Below, piece after piece: positions 1 to 8,943 of a stretch of 48,867 nucleotides of DNA. The DNA lies in contig NZ_AWTR02000059.1 in NCBI RefSeq assembly GCF_000469665.2, forward strand, positions 1 to 48,867. The letters run 5' to 3'. This stretch comes from Holospora obtusa F1. Its GTDB lineage: Bacteria > Pseudomonadota > Alphaproteobacteria > Holosporales > Holosporaceae. The translations under genes and the position numbers were made by a program. Within the stretch, counting starts at the first letter, position 1, and each line of letters opens with the position of its first letter. Under the pieces are notes generated by a model that did no database searches, was not told where the DNA came from, and worked only from the letters and a program-made list of their open reading frames with translations.

Positions 1-144
1 TCATTGCATACTGCAAATTAGAATTATTGAAAGTGAAAACCTCATTGAATCATTTTGCAATAAAACAAAAACTATTGTTAAAAGCCAATGTTTTAATGTT
101 CAATGAACTTCAAATTTTGAAAGCTGCTACGTAAGATGAGTTAA
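1..144. other. A/T-rich edge with no recognisable gene
   Basis: I see no convincing reading frame here. It is probably flanking sequence or a decayed 5' part of the IS481-like transposase whose catalytic region becomes readable from about 145. Confidence 0.4.
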
Positions 145-519
145 ATAACGAAAATTCTCACAGATAATTGGGCGCAATTTACCTATGAGCTGCTTGCGCA
201 ACACCTAAAGCCAAAAAACAAAACGCCCCCTTTGATGTGATGTACAAGGAGCATAACATTGAACACAGATTTACCAAATTCAAGCATCCTTGGATCAACG
301 GTCAGGTCGAAATCATCAACAGGATCCTCAAACACTACACAACAAAGGCTTATTTTTACAAAAACCTCGATAAGCTGAAGCGCCATATGATGACTTTTGT
401 GCTTTACTATAATCATCAAATAAAGCTGAAATCATTAAAATATCAGCTCCCTTTTGATATTATCACGTTAGAACTTGAACGTCAAAATTCAAATTTTAAT
501 CATAATCCAAACCACATGT
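145..519 (+). pseudogene. IS481-family transposase remnant (integrase core, C-terminal part)
   Basis: The remnant of a DDE integrase-core transposase. From about 145 one frame reads ITKILTDNWAQFTYELLAQH, the usual segment around the second catalytic Asp (TDN). At the CCCCC run near 226-231 the reading shifts to another frame, which continues as KEHNIEHRFTKFKHPWINGQ and then a YYNHQ..LKSL C-terminal motif typical of IS481 transposases. The N-terminal helix-turn-helix and the first catalytic Asp are not readable upstream, and G is replaced by W in the TDNG motif. It is therefore frameshifted and 5'-truncated, with no plausible activity. The family assignment comes from remembered motif wording. 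The exact ends of the element are not visible. Confidence 0.75.
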
Positions 520-650
520 TGTGGGGACTAAAAATGTTACTTTTTTTGTCTTTTTATCAACAACAATTTGGGTTTTTAAATTCTTCTTTCTCTTTTTCCT
601 GAATAAAATTTTCTTTATTTGTTAGTGCGATTCTTTACGCTTCCTATTAT

Positions 651-1040
651 TTACCCTTTTTTTGGGTGTTCTATAGGCATTTCTGTGGCATATATTAATA
701 TAACATCGTATTTCATATCGCTCTTAAGTAATGCCTTGTGACCAGGTAAAGCAAAATCTAGATCTTGATAGAGCGTCTCTTCAACCCACTTAATTCCTTT
801 GTAGCATGAACTTTTTCTTATTCTATAACTTTGACTAACATGAAAATATATGTGATATTCTCTGATATATTTCAACGCCATTAATAACTAATTTTCCATG
901 CTCAACTTGTTTCTTCTACCTCTTTTCATTTTTTTTATCCGCCTCTTCTAATATTTTTATCATTTTATTAAAGGTACTACGCTTAACTCCTGTTAATCTT
1001 CCGAATAGCTCATCCGATAAAATCTTCACTTGTTGGTATT
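651..1040 (-). pseudogene. IS5-superfamily (DDE_Tnp_4 type) transposase, broken N-terminal half
   Basis: Reading the minus strand from about 1040, the pieces KILSDELFGRLTGVKRSTF, RGRRNKLSM and LMALKYIREYHIYFHVSQSY, ending in the segment around ALPGHKALLKSD, spell the N-terminal HTH and the start of the catalytic domain of a familiar IS5-superfamily transposase. A TAG and at least one frameshift near 910-940 break it. The frame ends at the PIEHPKKG motif around 651, so the catalytic half is missing. The expected ATG position is occupied by TTG. It lies just beyond the terminator of the ribosomal block, and probably marks a rearrangement point. Confidence 0.7.
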
Positions 1041-1124
1041 TCAATTATAAAAACATCATATTTTTATTTTTTGAAAAAAATCTAATGATATTTTCCAAAA
1101 AAATCTATTATAAAAATTTTGAAC

Positions 1125-1171
1125 ACAAAAAAACAATAAAGAATAGAAAAAATAAATTTTTTCTATTCTTT
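1125..1171 (-). terminator. Intrinsic terminator after adk, end of the ribosomal block
   Basis: A perfect 15-bp inverted repeat (arms 1138-1152 and 1157-1171, AAAGAATAGAAAAAA with its complement) encloses a 4-nt loop. On the minus strand it is followed by ATTG and then seven T residues. It starts 17 nt after the adk stop codon, where the long ribosomal transcript should end. The stem is A/T-rich but long. This is seen directly in sequence; function is inferred. Confidence 0.8.
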
Positions 1172-1187
1172 AAATGTGCGCTTCAAT

Positions 1188-1868
1188 TTAAAAAAGAGAT
1201 TTTTCCTGAACTAAAATTTTTACACAAGACAAAACATCCAAATACACTTCCTCAACAGGACGATCTGCCTGAAGTACGTAAAGTTTTTTTTGATTTTGAT
1301 AAAAATCTAAAACATTTCGTATCTTCTCGTTAAACACATGAAGACGTCTAAAAACGGTTTCTTCTGTATCATCAGAACGTTTCGCAAACTTTATAGAACC
1401 ACAATTTTTACACAGAGCAACTTTATAACAATAATCTTTCTGGCATTGGACACAAGACAAACGATTCTGAATACGTTCCCAAATTTTTTCTGGAGGAATC
1501 TTAAGAAAAATTACAGCCTCAATATTCAAAAATGTTACAGAAGCGCATTGCTCTATTGCTTCCGCTTGCTCTATAGAACGAGGAACTCCATCTAATATAA
1601 CCCAAGTATCCAAAATTTTATTAAGTTGTGTTTTCAAAACCTCTATGACGTCTAACGTATTGAGATACTCGCCTTTTTTTAAAAAACACTCAATTTTCTC
1701 GCCTAACTTAGTTTTTTGACTCACTTCAGTTCTCAAAAGTTGCCCCATAGACACCAATGGAATTCTAAATCTATCCGAAAGTAACGCACTTTGTGTTCCT
1801 TTTCCTGATCCGGGAGCACCAAAAAATACAATTCCTTTTTTTAAACTATTTATTTTATCTTTCTTCAT
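1188..1868 (-). CDS. adk: Adenylate kinase
   Basis: Cytosolic nucleoside monophosphate kinase that interconverts ATP + AMP and 2 ADP. The 226-residue protein has the P-loop GAPGSGKGT at residues 17-25, the AMP-binding DGVPR at about 93-97, and a long LID domain. The LID carries four cysteines (C139, C142, C153, C156) in a Cys4 arrangement, so this is the zinc-bearing long form. Its ATG overlaps the secY stop codon in an ATGA junction, indicating translational coupling, and it is the last gene before the terminator. The first ~11 residues (MKKDKINSLKK) are an extra N-terminal tail relative to most family members. A secY-adk order is common in bacteria. Confidence 0.96.
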   Translation of the reverse strand: MKKDKINSLKKGIVFFGAPGSGKGTQSALLSDRFRIPLVSMGQLLRTEVSQKTKLGEKIECFLKKGEYLNTLDVIEVLKTQLNKILDTWVILDGVPRSIEQAEAIEQCASVTFLNIEAVIFLKIPPEKIWERIQNRLSCVQCQKDYCYKVALCKNCGSIKFAKRSDDTEETVFRRLHVFNEKIRNVLDFYQNQKKLYVLQADRPVEEVYLDVLSCVKILVQEKSLF

Positions 1869-3199
1869 AAAATTTTTCTCTTTTGTTTTTTAAATAAATT
1901 ACTATATTGATGAGAAACAATGTGTGAAAAAAATTGAGACGTAGTTTCTAAAGTAACACTAACAGCAATTAATACACTCGTTCCCGATATAGGGAAGGAA
2001 ACATAAAAAATTTTACTTAGTACATCAGGAAGCACAACTACAGAAGCAATATAAATAGACCCAACCACCGTCAATCTATTTAACAAATATGTAAAATAAT
2101 TTGCCGTCATCACTCCAGGTCTAAGTGGATGCACCGAAATATGGCTACTCATTAATTCCTTAGCCTTTTCTTCTGGATTGAAAACAATAGAAGTATAGAA
2201 AAAAGCAAAAAAGATAATTAGTCCAATCCGGACAAAAATAGAAACCACAGGATGAACGAAAAGAAGTTTCAGCAACGGCCCAACAATCCACAAATGATCC
2301 ATAATCTTTAAATTAGATAAAGAATAAAAAAACCCTAACAAAGCCATAGAAAAAATAGGAGGTAAAACGCCAGTTGGATTTAATTTTAATGGGATATACG
2401 GACGCTCAGTACTGTTCCTAGTTCCGATCTCCGGTCGTCGAGAATATTGAACCCCAACTTTGTAATACGCTTTTTCCATAAACGTTATAAAACACACAAA
2501 AGCAGAAATTCCTCCAACCCAAAAGAAAATTTCAAAAAAATTAATTCCGCCTGTTCGTCCCAATTCTAAAAACTGAAATAAACCTTGAGGTAAACTAGCT
2601 ATAATTCCAGCATAAATTAGCATAGAGGACCCGTTACCAATTCCTTTAGCAGTTATACGCTCTCCTAACCACATCAAAAAAAGAGTCGCACCGATAATTG
2701 TCGTTATAGTACTAAAATGAAAAAATAATCCTGGATCTAAAACAAGCCCTGGAATCGAACTTAGCAAGGACGCTAAACCGGCAGCTTGAACTGTCGCTAA
2801 AGCAATAGTCCCATAACGAGTATACTGACTCAATTTTCTTCTTCCAGACTCCCCTTCCTTTTTTAACATAATAAAATTAGGAAAAATTGCAGTCATCAGC
2901 TGAACAATAATACTAGAAGAAATATAAGGCCCTAGATTAAGAGCAAAAATACTCATCCGCTCCAAAGCACCACCAGAGACTATATTAAACATCTTAAGTA
3001 TTCCCTGTGACGCATAATCCCCAGCCAAAACACGCATACTAACAGGGTCAATCCCAGGAAGAGGAATATACGTTCCCAAACGATAAATAACAAAAATCCA
3101 AAGCGTAAAAAAAATTCTCTTATGCAAATCCGAAGCTTTCAGAAAAGCATCAAAACTTAAATATTTTGAGAAATTTTGAAAAAATGAATGTTCCGACAT
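1865..3199 (-). CDS. secY: Preprotein translocase subunit SecY
   Basis: The central channel of the Sec translocon in the inner membrane. The 444-residue protein begins with a short cytosolic helix, then the first membrane segment ending in the typical YRLGTYIPLPGID, followed by a plug region, GNGSSMLIYAGIIASLPQG, the cytosolic loop with YSRRPEIGTRN, and the LKLNPTGVLPPIFS motif. All are hallmarks of SecY, and about ten hydrophobic segments can be counted. It sits between rplO (23 nt upstream) and adk (4-nt overlap), its standard place in the spc operon. Length is normal. Confidence 0.97.
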   Translation of the reverse strand: MSEHSFFQNFSKYLSFDAFLKASDLHKRIFFTLWIFVIYRLGTYIPLPGIDPVSMRVLAGDYASQGILKMFNIVSGGALERMSIFALNLGPYISSSIIVQLMTAIFPNFIMLKKEGESGRRKLSQYTRYGTIALATVQAAGLASLLSSIPGLVLDPGLFFHFSTITTIIGATLFLMWLGERITAKGIGNGSSMLIYAGIIASLPQGLFQFLELGRTGGINFFEIFFWVGGISAFVCFITFMEKAYYKVGVQYSRRPEIGTRNSTERPYIPLKLNPTGVLPPIFSMALLGFFYSLSNLKIMDHLWIVGPLLKLLFVHPVVSIFVRIGLIIFFAFFYTSIVFNPEEKAKELMSSHISVHPLRPGVMTANYFTYLLNRLTVVGSIYIASVVVLPDVLSKIFYVSFPISGTSVLIAVSVTLETTSQFFSHIVSHQYSNLFKKQKRKIL

Positions 3200-3222
3200 A
3201 AAAACTTAAAATCCTATATGTT

Positions 3223-3681
3223 TCAAGAAGATACCAGAGTGCATGTCCCCTTCGCTTCACCTATTTTAAACTTAGCTTGAACTGAAAACGCATCCGCAAC
3301 GATATGAACAGGATGTGAAATAGTTCCTCTCCCTAAAACTTTCAATGGAATTGTCGCTTTCTTACAAAAACCTTTATCCACTAAAACATCAATCGTAATG
3401 CGATTTTTAGAATCTAAAATCCCAGACTCTATAGCATTCTGAATCCTATCTAAATTAATTGAAAAAAAAATTCTTTTTTTTAAAGACACAAAACCTTTTT
3501 TAGGTAAACGACGGCACAAAGGCATCTGCCCACCCTCAAACCCTTTAATACTAACCCCAGATCGTGCGGTCTGCCCCTTCCCCCCTCGAGAAGAAGTTTT
3601 GCCTCTCCCTGAACCGATTCCTCGACCAACTCTTCGAGAAGTTTTTCTGGCACCGAAATTATCTTTTAAATTACTTAACAT
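3223..3681 (-). CDS. rplO: 50S ribosomal protein L15
   Basis: Large-subunit protein L15, 152 residues. The N-terminal glycine/arginine-rich extension that threads into 23S rRNA is clear (GRGIGSGRGKTSSRGGKGQ, residues 19-37), followed by GFEGGQMPLCRRLPKKGF and the globular C-terminal domain with KVLGRGTI. The start codon lies inside the end of rpmD (the rpmD stop is at 3675-3677), so translation is coupled. It is in the canonical position before secY. Confidence 0.97.
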   Translation of the reverse strand: MLSNLKDNFGARKTSRRVGRGIGSGRGKTSSRGGKGQTARSGVSIKGFEGGQMPLCRRLPKKGFVSLKKRIFFSINLDRIQNAIESGILDSKNRITIDVLVDKGFCKKATIPLKVLGRGTISHPVHIVADAFSVQAKFKIGEAKGTCTLVSS

Positions 3682-3854
3682 AACTCCACCTTAACCAAAT
3701 GTTCAACTTTTTTCACCATTCCTAAAACCGAAGGACAATAAAGTAAAACCTTAGATTTTCCCAACTTTTTCATCCCCAAAGCTTTCAAAATTTTCTTTTG
3801 AGTACTAGGAACACGAATAGAGCTCCGATACTGTATACAACGAAAATACTTCAT
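3675..3854 (-). CDS. rpmD: 50S ribosomal protein L30
   Basis: A small 59-residue gene. On the minus strand it reads MKYFRCIQYRSSIRVPSTQK, then ILKALGMKKLGKS and PSVLGMVKKVEHLVKVELC. The segment Q..S.I..P..QK..L..LGL.K is the L30 signature. The ATG overlaps the rpsE stop (ATGA) and the stop overlaps the rplO start, exactly as expected between rpsE and rplO in the spc operon. It is too small to appear in long-ORF searches but context and sequence agree. Confidence 0.95.
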   Translation of the reverse strand: MKYFRCIQYRSSIRVPSTQKKILKALGMKKLGKSKVLLYCPSVLGMVKKVEHLVKVELC

Positions 3855-4408
3855 GAATCATCTCCAGATAAAATCTTGCCCAAATTGTCGCTATTATTTT
3901 TCTTATCTCGTTTTTTCATTACAAGGCGAGGAGTTTCCATATTTTTAAAAGCATCAAAAGTTGCTCGAACAACATTATGCGGATTATTAGATCTCAAAAT
4001 TTTCGACACAACATCTTGAACCCCCATAACATCAAAAATAGCACGCATCGTACCTCCAGCTATGACTCCTTTTCCTTTTTTCGCAGAACGAATAAAAACT
4101 TCTCCCGCTCCATATTTTCCCAATATATCATGAAAGAAAGTCCGTCCTTCCTTCAAAGGAACACGAATAATATTTTTTGATGCTTGATCCGTGGCCTTTT
4201 TAACGGCACTTGCTACTTCCTTTGCCTTTCCAGATCCGAACCCACACCTTCCCTTTCCGTCACCAACTACAACCAAAGCAGAAAAATTAAAACGCTTTCC
4301 CCCTTTGACTACTTTAGATACTCGAGAAACTTTTACTGTTACCTTCATTAACTCTTTCTCTTTATGCCTAAGATTAGAGTACGAATCTTTCTGAACACTT
4401 TCCCTCAT
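3851..4408 (-). CDS. rpsE: 30S ribosomal protein S5
   Basis: Small-subunit protein that helps maintain decoding accuracy. The 185-residue protein has the double-stranded RNA-binding-like N-domain (VSRVSKVVKGGKRFNFSALV) and VVGDGKGRCGFGSGKAKEV, followed by the C-domain with GAGEVFIRSAKKGKGVIAGG. The start at 4408 is preceded by a GGGGGG run about 10 nt upstream. An alternative start, MKVTVKV, lies 20 codons in, but alphaproteobacterial S5 usually has such an N-terminal extension. It overlaps rpmD by 4 nt. Confidence 0.96.
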   Translation of the reverse strand: MRESVQKDSYSNLRHKEKELMKVTVKVSRVSKVVKGGKRFNFSALVVVGDGKGRCGFGSGKAKEVASAVKKATDQASKNIIRVPLKEGRTFFHDILGKYGAGEVFIRSAKKGKGVIAGGTMRAIFDVMGVQDVVSKILRSNNPHNVVRATFDAFKNMETPRLVMKKRDKKNNSDNLGKILSGDDS

Positions 4409-4426
4409 TATATCACGCCCCCCACA

Positions 4427-4789
4427 CTAAAACTCTAACCCAAACGCACGCGCAGAATCCGCCAAAGATTTAATCCTGCCATGAAATTTATAACATCCTC
4501 GATCAAAAACAACTTTTTTGAGCCCATTTTCAACCGCACGTTTAGCAATACACTCCCCAACCCAAGATGCAGCTTTGCAATCATTTCCTTTAAAAGAGTC
4601 CCTATATTCTTTTTCCAAAGACGAAGCACTAACAACAGTACATTGATTAACATCGTCAATAATTTGAGCATAAATATATCGATCGGAACGAAATACAGAA
4701 AGACGATGCCGAAAAATATTTTTTCTATTTTTAAGTTTTTCTCTAATCCGATGCTTTCGCCTTTCTTTCGTAGAAGATTTATACAACAT
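4427..4789 (-). CDS. rplR: 50S ribosomal protein L18
   Basis: Binds 5S rRNA with L5 and L25. I choose the ATG at 4789 (MLYKSSTKERRKHRIREKL), which gives 120 residues, the family norm. An upstream in-frame GTG at 4798 is possible, but an AAGGTGG ribosome-binding site ends about 6 nt before the ATG. Motifs: RLSVFRSDRYIYAQIIDD and the C-terminal FDRGCYKFHGRIKSLADSAR(A)FGLEF. It lies between rplF and rpsE, the standard order. Confidence 0.95.
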   Translation of the reverse strand: MLYKSSTKERRKHRIREKLKNRKNIFRHRLSVFRSDRYIYAQIIDDVNQCTVVSASSLEKEYRDSFKGNDCKAASWVGECIAKRAVENGLKKVVFDRGCYKFHGRIKSLADSARAFGLEF

Positions 4790-4799
4790 ATAGACCACC

Positions 4800-5393
4800 T
4801 TATTTTGTTTTTCCTTGTTTAATACGCACGTATTGCCCCTGAATGCGAATTCCCTTTCCTTTGTAAGGCTCTACTTGACGAATTTTCAAAATATAAGAAA
4901 CTACGTGTCCCAAAAGTACTTTGTTTCTCGAAGAAAGCCTGAATAAATTAGGTTTATCAATAGACAAAGATACACCAGAAGGCAAAGAAAAAATTACATC
5001 GTGACTATACCCCAAGCTAAGTTTCATTCCGCTACCACTAGATTCCACCTTATACCCAACACCAACTAACTCCAAAACTTTAGTAAAAGGCTCTGTAATA
5101 CCACTTATATCTGATTTCAGCAAACTCGAATAAGTTCCTAACTCGCTTATTCTAGTACGTTGCTCTTTTCTTGTCAACACCGAGGTATCTATAGGAGCTA
5201 AAGTCAAAAAAATTTTATCTTCTAAAAGAACAGAAACGACATAATTAGGAACAAATCTTCGAACTTCCTGACCATTACTAGAAAATACTACACTTTCTAA
5301 ATCCCTTCTATATTCCACATTTTTCGGAATCCTAATACCAGAAGCCGCAACCCTAGGAATCTTAACTCGTATTTTTTTTTTAGATTTTTCCAT
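4800..5393 (-). CDS. rplF: 50S ribosomal protein L6
   Basis: Large-subunit protein near the factor-binding site. It is 197 residues, about 20 longer than many homologues because of a lysine-rich N-terminal tail (MEKSKKKIRVKIPRVAASG) and a looser first domain. The second domain is clear: ELVGVGYKVESSGSGMKLSL, GYSHDV, and the L6 signature RQVEPYKGKGIRIQGQYVR near the C-terminus. Neighbours rpsH (6 nt upstream) and rplR are as expected. Confidence 0.95.
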   Translation of the reverse strand: MEKSKKKIRVKIPRVAASGIRIPKNVEYRRDLESVVFSSNGQEVRRFVPNYVVSVLLEDKIFLTLAPIDTSVLTRKEQRTRISELGTYSSLLKSDISGITEPFTKVLELVGVGYKVESSGSGMKLSLGYSHDVIFSLPSGVSLSIDKPNLFRLSSRNKVLLGHVVSYILKIRQVEPYKGKGIRIQGQYVRIKQGKTK

Positions 5394-5399
5394 GATAAA

Positions 5400-5798
5400 T
5401 TACCATACCGTTAATAACACTTTTCCACCAACTCCCAAAGCGCGCGCTTTAACATCCGACATCACTCCAAAAGAAGTCGTCAAAATAGAATTACCCAACC
5501 CAGAAGCAACTCTACTTTTATCTTTCAGCTTACGATAAAAATGAACACTTGGTTTAGAAACTCTTTTAATTTCCTTAATCACAGGGCGAAATCTATAATA
5601 TTTAAGACGCACTTCAAACATCATGCTACTTACAGAACTCCCCTGCTCAGAATAAGAAGAAATATAACCTTCCTGAAGTAAAACCTCTAAAATACTTTTT
5701 TTTAACTTAGAAACAGGTATTAAAACACTTTCTTTTTTTCGTTTTTGCGCATTTCTAATACGCGTTATCATATCCCCAACAGGATCAGTAAAAGACAT
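5400..5798 (-). CDS. rpsH: 30S ribosomal protein S8
   Basis: A primary 16S rRNA-binding assembly protein and, in enterobacteria, a translational regulator of the spc operon. The 132-residue protein opens with MSFTDPVGDMITRIRNAQ, the S8 N-terminal signature, and ends with GLGNSILTTSFGVMSDVKAR then ALGVGGKVLLTVW, corresponding to the usual STS(K/R)G(I/V)(M/L)..AR..GVGGE.L..VW motif. Family length is normal. It lies between rpsN and rplF. Confidence 0.96.
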   Translation of the reverse strand: MSFTDPVGDMITRIRNAQKRKKESVLIPVSKLKKSILEVLLQEGYISSYSEQGSSVSSMMFEVRLKYYRFRPVIKEIKRVSKPSVHFYRKLKDKSRVASGLGNSILTTSFGVMSDVKARALGVGGKVLLTVW

Positions 5799-5816
5799 AA
5801 TTTTTTTTCTCCACCT

Positions 5817-6122
5817 TTACCAACTTGACTTTTTTACACCAGGCAAATCACCTACCAAAGCTAATTCTCTGAACTTGATCCGAGAAAGAGAAAAAAAACG
5901 ATACACCCCCCTAGATCTTCCAGTCAATATACACCTTTCTCTCACACGAACAGCGCTCCCATTTCTCGGCATTTTCGAAAGCTTCAAAACACACCCAAAA
6001 CGCTCTTCTAACGAAATACTTTTATCTCTAATCGTTTTTTTTAACAAAGAGCGTTTTAATTTATCTCTTTGAACGATTCTTTTTTTTCGATGATTACTTT
6101 CTATCAATCCTTTTCTAGCCAT
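5817..6122 (-). CDS. rpsN: 30S ribosomal protein S14 (zinc-free type)
   Basis: The ATG at 6122 ([20 protein letters not shown]) gives 101 residues, the exact length of the C-minus class of S14, and lies 4 nt after the rplE stop. An in-frame GTG or ATG upstream, at 6149, would run back into rplE and is less likely. The conserved tail [20 protein letters not shown] and a terminal KKSSW are present. No paired CxxC motifs occur, so it does not bind zinc, as in most proteobacteria. Confidence 0.95.
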   Translation of the reverse strand: MARKGLIESNHRKKRIVQRDKLKRSLLKKTIRDKSISLEERFGCVLKLSKMPRNGSAVRVRERCILTGRSRGVYRFFSLSRIKFRELALVGDLPGVKKSSW

Positions 6123-6126
6123 AACT

Positions 6127-6654
6127 TTACTCCCTAAACGGCATACCAAACTTTTTTAATAAAGCCAACCCCTCAGCATCAGTGGAAGCGCTAGTAACCA
6201 AAACAACTTGCAAACCTAAGGTCTCCTTTACTTGATCATAATTAATTTCTGGAAAAATTTGTTGCTCTTTAATACCCAAAGAATAATTTCCATTCCCATC
6301 AAAACGCGGCCTCATACCTCGAAAATCTCTCATTCTAGGCATAGCTATATAGATAAATCTACGAAGAAAATCGTACATTCTTTCTCCTCGAAGAGTAACT
6401 TTAAGCCCCAAAGCCATTCCTTCTCTTATTTTAAATCCAGCATTAGATCTACGCGCCCTAGTCAAAAAAGGTTTTTGTCCAGAAACACGACTAAGAGCAA
6501 ATTCTGCTGAGTCAAAAAACGATTGATCCCCCATTTTTCTCCCAAAAGCAGCATTCAAAACTACTTTCTTTAAACACGGAACCTGATGAATATTCGTATA
6601 AGAAAATTCTTTAACTAAAGCTGGTCTTATAATATTCTCATACAATGTCTTCAT
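6127..6654 (-). CDS. rplE: 50S ribosomal protein L5
   Basis: Binds 5S rRNA and contacts the P-site tRNA. The 175-residue protein shows [20 protein letters not shown] near the N-terminus, then [22 protein letters not shown] and the C-terminal [16 protein letters not shown], and ends with a normal GMPF tail. The start codon overlaps the rplX stop region by 4 nt (coupled). Position between rplX and rpsN is canonical. Confidence 0.96.
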   Translation of the reverse strand: MKTLYENIIRPALVKEFSYTNIHQVPCLKKVVLNAAFGRKMGDQSFFDSAEFALSRVSGQKPFLTRARRSNAGFKIREGMALGLKVTLRGERMYDFLRRFIYIAMPRMRDFRGMRPRFDGNGNYSLGIKEQQIFPEINYDQVKETLGLQVVLVTSASTDAEGLALLKKFGMPFRE

Positions 6655-7013
6655 CTTACCCTCCCAATAATTTCTCCAGAACGCTTCGCATAACGAAATT
6701 TCTCCCCATTCTGATCAAACATAAAACCTATTCGAGTTAAAAACGATCTCGAACAATATTGAAAAGCATCATCTTTGTGCGCAGGATCAACAATCATAAC
6801 ATTAGACCAATGAACCCCCAAATTTTTCTTCAAAATTCCTCCATCTGGAGTCTTAGAAGAAGCTTTAGTATGACGAAAAACTTCCCCCACTCCATCAACC
6901 AAAACTCTTTGACGCGCATAATCTATACCCAACACAATACCCTTAATACCCTTATCTTTTCCGGAAATTAAAACTACAAGATCACCTTTTTTAATTTTAC
7001 ACTTAACTTTCAT
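6651..7013 (-). CDS. rplX: 50S ribosomal protein L24
   Basis: An assembly-initiator protein of the large subunit. The KOW motif is at residues 8-35 (KKGDLVVLISGKDKGIKGIV), followed by GVGEVFRHTKASSKTPDGGI and KNLGVHWSNVMIVDP. At 120 residues it is about 15 longer than typical: the C-terminal half carries an insertion (DAFQYCSRSF) before the standard TRIGF..QNGEKFRYAKRSGE end. One-base overlap with the rplN stop (TAATG) on one side and a 4-nt overlap with rplE on the other. Confidence 0.95.
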   Translation of the reverse strand: MKVKCKIKKGDLVVLISGKDKGIKGIVLGIDYARQRVLVDGVGEVFRHTKASSKTPDGGILKKNLGVHWSNVMIVDPAHKDDAFQYCSRSFLTRIGFMFDQNGEKFRYAKRSGEIIGRVR

Positions 7014-7375
7014 TAATACACCTCAGAAGCTAACGAAACTATCTTAGAATACTTTCCCCGCAACTCTTTACTTACAGGACCAAAAATACGCGTCCCAATA
7101 GGATCTTGATTTTTTAATAATACTGCAGCATTTTCACTAAATACAATAGTAGTCCCATCAGACCTCTTAACAGGACTCTTTACACGAACGATAACTGCCT
7201 GAACTACAGCCCCCGGTGATACTTTAGCTCCCGGAATAGCTGTCTTAACAGAAGCAATCACCACATCGCCCACGTAAGCAAAGCGTCGTTTCGCTCCACC
7301 TAAAACTTTTATACACATTAAAGTCTTTGCACCAGAATTATCTGCTACTTGTAAACGCGTCTGCATCTGAATCAT
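7013..7375 (-). CDS. rplN: 50S ribosomal protein L14
   Basis: Sits at the subunit interface. The start is taken at 7375 ([20 protein letters not shown]), which overlaps the rpsQ stop by one base and gives the normal 120 residues. A longer frame runs 11 codons upstream but lies inside rpsQ. The L14 signature is seen in the segment around residues 55-80, with [20 protein letters not shown], followed by DQDP-like [15 protein letters not shown] and the C-terminal IVSLASEVY. Confidence 0.97.
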   Translation of the reverse strand: MIQMQTRLQVADNSGAKTLMCIKVLGGAKRRFAYVGDVVIASVKTAIPGAKVSPGAVVQAVIVRVKSPVKRSDGTTIVFSENAAVLLKNQDPIGTRIFGPVSKELRGKYSKIVSLASEVY

Positions 7376-7617
7376 TACACATTCTCCACCTTCTTTAAAA
7401 CAATCCAACTTTTTCTTTTCGAAAATGGACGACTCTCTTCAATTAGAACTACTTCTCCAACAGAAAATTCATTCTTCTCATCATGCGCCATATATTTTTT
7501 TTTCTTTAACACTTCTTTATGATATAAAGAGTTACGCTGACGTTGATGAACCAAAATCATAACCGTTTTATCTGAAGATTTGTTAACAACTTGCCCAACA
7601 AACTGACGTTTTGCCAT
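7375..7617 (-). CDS. rpsQ: 30S ribosomal protein S17
   Basis: A primary 16S rRNA-binding protein with an OB fold, 80 residues. The start [20 protein letters not shown] and the S17 signature around [20 protein letters not shown] (here with SKRKSW where many have SKTKRW) are clear. It starts 1 nt after the rpmC stop and ends overlapping rplN. Family length is normal. Confidence 0.96.
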   Translation of the reverse strand: MAKRQFVGQVVNKSSDKTVMILVHQRQRNSLYHKEVLKKKKYMAHDEKNEFSVGEVVLIEESRPFSKRKSWIVLKKVENV

Positions 7618-7618
7618 C

Positions 7619-7831
7619 TTAATTCTCCTTTTTACGTTGCCTCATAACCATCTTTAAACGAGCAACATTTCTTCTCAACAAACGAATGCGATGAGAAGAA
7701 ATTTCTGATTGAGGTTTTTTTCTAGAAAAAGAAAAATTAGCCTTTTGCTTTAAAAGCTCTAAAAGTTCGTCAAAAAGCTCTTTATCAGACATACTCGCAA
7801 GACTCATTAAATACTGTTTACTTTTCATCAT
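7619..7831 (-). CDS. rpmC: 50S ribosomal protein L29
   Basis: A small helical protein near the polypeptide exit tunnel, 70 residues. Reads LASMSDKELFDELLELLKQK, then ANFSFSRKK and IRLLRRNVARLKMVMRQRK, matching the two-helix L29 pattern (S.EEL...L..L..ELF.LR.....G.L.....I...RR.IAR). The start could be either of two adjacent ATGs (7831 or 7828). It overlaps the rplP stop by one base. Confidence 0.94.
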   Translation of the reverse strand: MMKSKQYLMSLASMSDKELFDELLELLKQKANFSFSRKKPQSEISSHRIRLLRRNVARLKMVMRQRKKEN

Positions 7832-8250
7832 TACTCTCCCTGACTAGATCTTTTGACAAAACGCCCACCAACAGAAAGCTTTGCTGCAGCTAACCTTATC
7901 GCTTCTCGAGCAATTTCTTCAGGAACATTGCTAATTTCAAAAAGAATACGCCCAGGAGCAACTCGAAAAATATACCGACTAATACTTCCTTTGCCACTTC
8001 CCATACGCACTTCAGCAGGCTTAGAAGTTACAGGAATACTCGGAAAACAACGAATCCAAATTCTTCCAGCACGACGCATATGCCGCGTCATACTTTTACG
8101 AGCAGCTTCAATCTGACGAGAATCAATACGCCCTGCGGTATCAGCCTTTAAACCATACTCTCCAAATGAAACAGAATTTCCTCCAGTCGCATTACCGTGA
8201 ATTCTTCCTTTAAAAGCTTTTCTAAATTTTGTCTTCTTTGGTACTAACAT
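7831..8250 (-). CDS. rplP: 50S ribosomal protein L16
   Basis: Binds near the A site and the L25/5S region. Starting at the ATG at 8250 gives 139 residues ([20 protein letters not shown]); a GTG one codon earlier is possible. The L16 signatures [20 protein letters not shown] and [20 protein letters not shown] are present. Arginine and glycine content is normal. It starts 6 nt after the rpsC stop and overlaps rpmC by one base. Confidence 0.96.
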   Translation of the reverse strand: MLVPKKTKFRKAFKGRIHGNATGGNSVSFGEYGLKADTAGRIDSRQIEAARKSMTRHMRRAGRIWIRCFPSIPVTSKPAEVRMGSGKGSISRYIFRVAPGRILFEISNVPEEIAREAIRLAAAKLSVGGRFVKRSSQGE

Positions 8251-8256
8251 CACCGA

Positions 8257-8943
8257 TTACCCCACACGATTTATGCACGTTTCACCCAAACGCCGCTCGA
8301 TTAAAGAAGAATTTTTTTCTAAAATATCTCCCCTATAAATCCAAACTTTCACCCCGCACACTCCTGAAGTCGTATGAGCCTCACTACAAGCATAGTCTAT
8401 ATCAGCTCGAAACGAATGTAAAGGAAGCCGCCCCTCTAAACACCACTCAGTACGAGCAATTTCAATACCACCTAAGCGCCCTCCACAACTAATACGAATT
8501 CCTTTCCCCCCCATTTTTAACGCAGAAGCAGAAGACCTTTTCATCGCTCTTTTGTAAGAAACACGTTTTTCCAGTTGACGAGCAATATCATCCGCAACTA
8601 CTTGAGCATACAAATCAGGCTTTCTTAATTCAACAATATTAAAGAAACAAGAAATTCCGTGAAGACTTTTTAGTCGAGACAATAAGTCATCAATACCTGC
8701 ACCCTTTTTGCCGATCACAACACCCGGACGTGCAACATAAACAGTCACATGTGGCTTTTTGTCTAAACGGGAAATAACTACTCTGGAAACACCAGCCCCC
8801 GAAAGTTTTTTTTGAAAAAAAGAACGAATTAGAAGATCTTCCTGAACGTAAGAAGCATATTGTCTTTTATCTGCAAACCAGAGCGCATTCCAACTTCTAT
8901 TAACACCAAGTCGCAAACCAATAGGATTTGTTCGATGTCCCAT
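8257..8943 (-). CDS. rpsC: 30S ribosomal protein S3
   Basis: Forms part of the mRNA entry channel and helicase. The 228-residue protein starts MGHRTNPIGLRLGVNRSWNA, has the KH domain with RPGVVIGKKGAGIDDLLSRL near residues 70-95, and the S3 C-terminal domain with GIRISCGGRLGGIEIARTEW. The rplV stop overlaps the rpsC start by one base. Length and motifs are normal. Confidence 0.97.
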   Translation of the reverse strand: MGHRTNPIGLRLGVNRSWNALWFADKRQYASYVQEDLLIRSFFQKKLSGAGVSRVVISRLDKKPHVTVYVARPGVVIGKKGAGIDDLLSRLKSLHGISCFFNIVELRKPDLYAQVVADDIARQLEKRVSYKRAMKRSSASALKMGGKGIRISCGGRLGGIEIARTEWCLEGRLPLHSFRADIDYACSEAHTTSGVCGVKVWIYRGDILEKNSSLIERRLGETCINRVG